64,000 nt of DNA, from NCBI RefSeq assembly GCF_039543205.1, contig NZ_BAABJH010000007.1, positions 124,001 through 188,000 of the forward strand, in the 5' to 3' direction. The translations under genes were made by a program, and so were the position numbers. This DNA is from Flaviramulus_B aquimarinus (lineage in GTDB: Bacteria > Bacteroidota > Bacteroidia > Flavobacteriales > Flavobacteriaceae). The notes under the pieces were generated by a model. That model worked only from the letters and a program-made list of their open reading frames with translations, did not search any database and was not told the DNA's origin. Positions 60,779-64,000 of the stretch are shown in pieces (position 1 is the stretch's first letter; every line of letters begins with the position of its first letter).

Positions 60779-60875
60779 AGCTCTAATATCAAAAATATAA
60801 ACTTTAAACTCCAATATGGACTGTTTTTCATTTTGAATTTAGTTTTTTTGAAATTTGGATATTTTGGAATTTTTT

Positions 60876-62111
60876 ATGAATAAAAAATTATTGATTATAG
60901 GTTTTGTATGGCCAGAGCCCAAAAGTTCTGCAGCTGGTAGTAGGATGATGCAGCTTATTGAAGTTTTTCAATCTGAAAACTATCAAATAACTTTTGCGAG
61001 CCCTTGTGCGAAAAGTGATAATGCTTTTAATTTAGAGAGTATTGGTATTTTACAAGCGGCTATAGAATTAAATAATTCTTCTTTTGATGGTTTTGTAAAA
61101 GGCTTAAATCCCGATGTGGTTCTGTTTGACCGTTTTATGATGGAGGAACAATTTGGATGGCGAGTTGTGGAGCATTGCCCTAATGCTTTACGACTTTTAG
61201 ATACCGAAGATTTACATGGTTTAAGAAAAGGGAGACAACAAGCTTTTAAGGATGGTAAACCATTCGATACAACCTATTTATTCAATGATACCGCAAAACG
61301 CGAAATAGCAAGTATTTATAGATGTGATTTAAGTTTGATTATTTCTGAAGCTGAAATGGATATTCTTAAAAATGATTTTAAAGTTGATGAATCCTTATTG
61401 TTTTATTTACCTTTTATGTTAGACAAAATTTCAGATGAAGCCATTAAAAGCTTACTAGAATTTGAAGACCGAAGTCATTTTGTAACTATTGGTAATTTTT
61501 TGCATGCCCCCAATTATAATGCCGTTTTGTATTTAAAAGAAACTATTTGGCCATTAATTAGAAAGCAATTACCTGAGGTTAATTTAAAAATATATGGCGC
61601 TTATGCATCTCAAAAAGTAAATCAGCTTCATAACGAAAAGGAAGGTTTTTTAATTATGGGTTTTACTGAAGATGCAAGTGAAGTTATGCAACAGGCTAAA
61701 ATTTGTTTGGCACCCGTTCGTTTTGGAGCAGGTTTAAAAGGCAAATTAGTAGATGCTATGCAAAATGGAACACCATGTATTACATCAACAGTTGGAGCAG
61801 AAGGGATGTTTGGTGATATTGAAACTAATGGTTTTGTTGAGGACAGTCCACAAGAATTTGCAAATAAAGCTCTACTGTTATATGAAAATAAAAACCTTTG
61901 GAATGAAAAGCAGGCAAATGGGTTTAGTATTATTAATACACGTTTTTGGAAAGCAGCACATCAAAACAAATTTTTAATTTCAATTGAAGAAACGGTTCAA
62001 CAACTCAATGAAAAACGACTTAACAATTTTACAGGTCAAATGTTGCAACACCATACCTTACAAAGCACTAAGTTTATGAGTAAATGGATTGAAGAGAAAA
62101 ATAAAAATTAG
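60876..62111 (+). CDS. Glycosyltransferase (GT4/GT1-like)
   Basis: 411-aa GT-B-fold glycosyltransferase from the ATG at 60876. The N-terminal domain opens with LLIIGFVWPEPKSSAAGSRM. The donor-binding C-terminal domain includes VNLKIYGAYASQKV, GFTEDASEVMQQAKICLAPVRFGAGLKGK and DAMQNGTPCITSTVGAEGM, the last a typical nucleotide-sugar site. Sugar and acceptor are unknown, and no polysaccharide cluster surrounds it. A TTTTGGAATTT-type AT-rich stretch precedes it (60800-60875). Confidence 0.85.
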   Translation: MNKKLLIIGFVWPEPKSSAAGSRMMQLIEVFQSENYQITFASPCAKSDNAFNLESIGILQAAIELNNSSFDGFVKGLNPDVVLFDRFMMEEQFGWRVVEHCPNALRLLDTEDLHGLRKGRQQAFKDGKPFDTTYLFNDTAKREIASIYRCDLSLIISEAEMDILKNDFKVDESLLFYLPFMLDKISDEAIKSLLEFEDRSHFVTIGNFLHAPNYNAVLYLKETIWPLIRKQLPEVNLKIYGAYASQKVNQLHNEKEGFLIMGFTEDASEVMQQAKICLAPVRFGAGLKGKLVDAMQNGTPCITSTVGAEGMFGDIETNGFVEDSPQEFANKALLLYENKNLWNEKQANGFSIINTRFWKAAHQNKFLISIEETVQQLNEKRLNNFTGQMLQHHTLQSTKFMSKWIEEKNKN

Positions 62112-62124
62112 ACACCGAATTGTA

Positions 62125-62541
62125 ATGAAAAACACATTGTTTATCCTTAGTTTTTTGATTTTATCGTCATGTGCTTCATATAAATTAAAAACTATTAAAG
62201 TTGTTAAATTAGCCGAGACTTCTAAAAGTTGGAATGGTGATGTGCTTCCTAATTATCCAAAGGGTAAACCAAAAATTACTGTACTAAAAATCACTATTCC
62301 TCCTAAAACAAAACTTCATAAACACTATCACCCAGTAATTAACTCAGGGGTTTTGCTAAAAGGAGAATTAAAGGTTGTAGATATTAATAATAATATTTTA
62401 ATTTTAAAGGAAGGTGATGTTATTGTTGAACTTGTAAATAAAATACATTATGGTATAAATGAAGGTAAAAAACCTACTGAAATTGTTGTGTTTTATGCAG
62501 GCACACAAGATTTGCCCATTACTGTTTTAGAAGTAGATTAA
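62125..62541 (+). CDS. Cupin-domain lipoprotein
   Basis: 138-aa lipoprotein (lipobox LILSSC). A single cupin barrel has metal-site residues in HKHYHPVINSGVLLKGELK and a second motif ending KIHYGINEG. An earlier ATG at 62089 overlaps the glycosyltransferase end and lacks a good signal peptide start, so the ATG at 62125 is preferred. Its 3' end overlaps the convergent sirtuin by four bases. Function unknown. Confidence 0.8.
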   Translation: MKNTLFILSFLILSSCASYKLKTIKVVKLAETSKSWNGDVLPNYPKGKPKITVLKITIPPKTKLHKHYHPVINSGVLLKGELKVVDINNNILILKEGDVIVELVNKIHYGINEGKKPTEIVVFYAGTQDLPITVLEVD

Positions 62542-63215
62542 TTTTTTAAAAAGGTATTTAATATTTTCATTCCAACCGTAGCGGTTTCAGCAATAACCGT
62601 TAAACCTGTTTTGCTATCTATATTAGGTTTGGGATCAATAAAATAAGCAGGTGTATTTTCAGGAACATAATGCATCAAACTTGCTGCTGGGTAGACTTGC
62701 ATAGACGTTCCAATAATGATTAATATATCAGCGGTTTCACAAATGCTTACTGCTTTTTCAATCATGGGAACATCTTCACCAAACCAAACAATATGAGGTC
62801 TAAGTTGATGCCCTTTATCACATAAATCACCTAAAACTAAATCAGATTTCCATTCCTGTATAGCGTTTGTATCAATAGTACTTCTAGCTTTAAGCAATTC
62901 GCCGTGCAAATGAATCACATTCGTGCTTCCGGCACGTTCATGTAAATCATCAACATTTTGGGTAATAACAGTGACTTTAAAATCGGTTTCAAGTTCAGCT
63001 AACTCATAGTGTGCTTGGTTGGGTTTAACTTCAAAAAGCTGCCTTCTGCGTTGATTATAAAAATCTAAAACCAATTCTGGATTTGTAGCAAAACCTTCAG
63101 GTGTAGCAACTTCCATAACATCGTGACCTTCCCACAACCCATCAGCATCCCTGAAGGTTTTAATACCGCTTTCTGCACTTATACCAGCTCCTGTAAGTAC
63201 TATGATGTGTTTCAT
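62538..63215 (-). CDS. cobB: Sirtuin NAD-dependent deacylase (class III), zinc cysteines lost
   Basis: 225-aa sirtuin. NAD-binding GAGISAESGIKTFRDADGLW, catalytic-His region ITQNVDDLHERAG then VIHLHGEL, and HIVWFGEDVP are intact. Tyr and Arg positions in the DFYNQRRRQL stretch fit the desuccinylase-type group. The zinc module that normally has four cysteines shows only one (GDLCDKGH), so it probably lacks structural zinc. It should remove acyl groups from lysines with NAD+ in the cytoplasm. Confidence 0.88.
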   Translation of the reverse strand: MKHIIVLTGAGISAESGIKTFRDADGLWEGHDVMEVATPEGFATNPELVLDFYNQRRRQLFEVKPNQAHYELAELETDFKVTVITQNVDDLHERAGSTNVIHLHGELLKARSTIDTNAIQEWKSDLVLGDLCDKGHQLRPHIVWFGEDVPMIEKAVSICETADILIIIGTSMQVYPAASLMHYVPENTPAYFIDPKPNIDSKTGLTVIAETATVGMKILNTFLKN

Positions 63216-63291
63216 AAAATTGTTCTTTTGTCATTCCTGTGACGATGATAATCTCATCAAATTTAATAACTTAGATAAAATTTTACTAATA

Positions 63292-63945
63292 ATGACAGAC
63301 TTAAAGCTCCTAAATCATCTCGAATCTTATCTAACTGAACATAGAAAAGATCGCTTTGAAAGCGTTTTATTGCAGCGTACCAAGCATTTTACGGTAGCTA
63401 CAGAAGATGTGTATCAGCTCCATAACACAAGTGCGGTAATACGCAGTTGTGATGTATTTGGTATACAGGAAGTCAATATTGTGGAAGAACAAAATTCAAA
63501 ACGTATTGATAAGGAAATTGCTATGGGAGCTCAAAAGTGGGTTGATTTAAACCGATATCATTCTGTAAATAATTGTATTTCGGATTTAAAAAATAAAGGT
63601 TATCAAATTGTGGCAACAACACCGCATGCTAATAATTGTGAATTACAAGATTTTGATGTTACTAAAAAATCATGTTTTTTCTTTGGAAGAGAAACGGAAG
63701 GGTTATCTCAAGACGTTTTGGACGCTGCCGATTGTTTTTTAAAAATACCTATGGTTGGTTTTACCGAGAGTTTGAATATTTCGGTATCTGCAGCTATAAT
63801 TTTACAGTATGTTACTTCAAAACTAAGACAAACGGATGTTAATTGGCAATTATCTAAAAACGAAATGCATGATAAGCGTTTAGATTGGTGTGAAAAAACA
63901 ATAAAGAGTTATGATGATATTGTAGATCGTTTTTATAATCCGTAA
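63292..63945 (+). CDS. trmH: TrmH-family tRNA/rRNA 2'-O-methyltransferase
   Basis: 217-aa SPOUT methyltransferase from the ATG at 63292; earlier codons (63202 on) overlap the sirtuin start and give a poor N-terminus. Motifs are TSAVIRSCDVFGIQEV, FFFGRETEGLS and IPMVGFTESLNISVSAAI, typical of TrmH (Gm18 tRNA). Homology alone does not exclude another RNA target. It is divergent from the sirtuin. Confidence 0.88.
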   Translation: MTDLKLLNHLESYLTEHRKDRFESVLLQRTKHFTVATEDVYQLHNTSAVIRSCDVFGIQEVNIVEEQNSKRIDKEIAMGAQKWVDLNRYHSVNNCISDLKNKGYQIVATTPHANNCELQDFDVTKKSCFFFGRETEGLSQDVLDAADCFLKIPMVGFTESLNISVSAAIILQYVTSKLRQTDVNWQLSKNEMHDKRLDWCEKTIKSYDDIVDRFYNP

Positions 63946-63987
63946 TAAATTTATTAACTTTAAAGCTTTAATTAACAAGTTGTTATC

Positions 63988-64000
63988 ATGTATATTGTGC
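63988..64000 (+). other. Possible 5' end of a further gene
   Basis: An ATG at 63988 opens a frame that continues to the window end (four codons visible). There is not enough sequence to identify it. Confidence 0.2.

Noticed and set aside
1..64000. CRISPR arrays, prophage, toxin-antitoxin or anti-phage islands
   Set aside because: No spaced repeats of CRISPR type, integrase, Cas, restriction or toxin genes were recognised.

Overview
The window is ordinary chromosome from a marine-type member of the Flavobacteriaceae (Bacteroidota). The basis is AT-rich DNA, TAnnTTTG-type -7 promoter boxes with almost no Shine-Dalgarno sequences, a type IX secretion sorting domain, TonB/FecR/ECF signalling, a type-B L31 protein, and families such as DUF5777, DUF4252, DUF4199 and FISUMP. 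I saw no tRNA, rRNA, CRISPR array, transposase or prophage gene.

Layout. 46-771 is a FISUMP lipoprotein. 1103-7603 is a nitrate module: a NarK-type transporter, a molybdopterin nitrate reductase fused to an NAD(P)/FAD reductase and a BFD-like Fe-S domain, and a rubredoxin fused to a sulfite-reductase-like fold that lacks the sirohaem cysteines. 7742-13515 is the most striking part. It is a tightly packed seven-gene signalling operon: stand-alone receiver, H-NOX haem nitric-oxide sensor, PAS histidine kinase, FIST protein (the family of the NosP haem NO sensors), a second histidine kinase with a near-matching catalytic core, an Hpt protein and a LytTR response regulator. This reads as a complete His-Asp-His-Asp phosphorelay split over separate proteins with two candidate NO inputs. 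A 9+12+9 bp direct repeat of LytTR type lies just upstream.

13539-36175 is mostly housekeeping: RNA methyltransferase, a decayed SCO gene, an ECF sigma module, an ABC exporter, a phosphohexomutase, a glycosyltransferase, L31, a GlmU-like protein, a peptide-binding lipoprotein, MtaB, a lytic transglycosylase, L34 (a small gene at 33045-33206), and CarB without its C-terminal regulatory domain. 36227-39254 is a cell-envelope set (YceI, mono-haem cytochrome c, DUF5777, a T9SS cargo and an OB-fold protein). 39385-44680 is a surface-signalling set: a repeat-rich acidic lipoprotein facing an ECF sigma/FecR/TonB-receptor operon.

46862-54046 is a vitamin B12 uptake island: BtuF-BtuC-BtuD on one strand; a cobalamin riboswitch, BtuB and a BtuG-like beta-propeller on the other; then a DUF71 ATP-pyrophosphatase of the type proposed for B12 salvage. 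The riboswitch carries an unusual insertion of about 79 nt with a 7-nt period. Similar heptad-periodic DNA recurs in other gaps. A GC-rich, strongly structured gap (55671-55756) looks like a non-coding RNA. The rest (55859-63945) holds another ECF module with two DUF4252 proteins, PurB, a haem-binding protein, a glycosyltransferase, a cupin lipoprotein, a sirtuin lacking zinc cysteines, and a TrmH-family methyltransferase.
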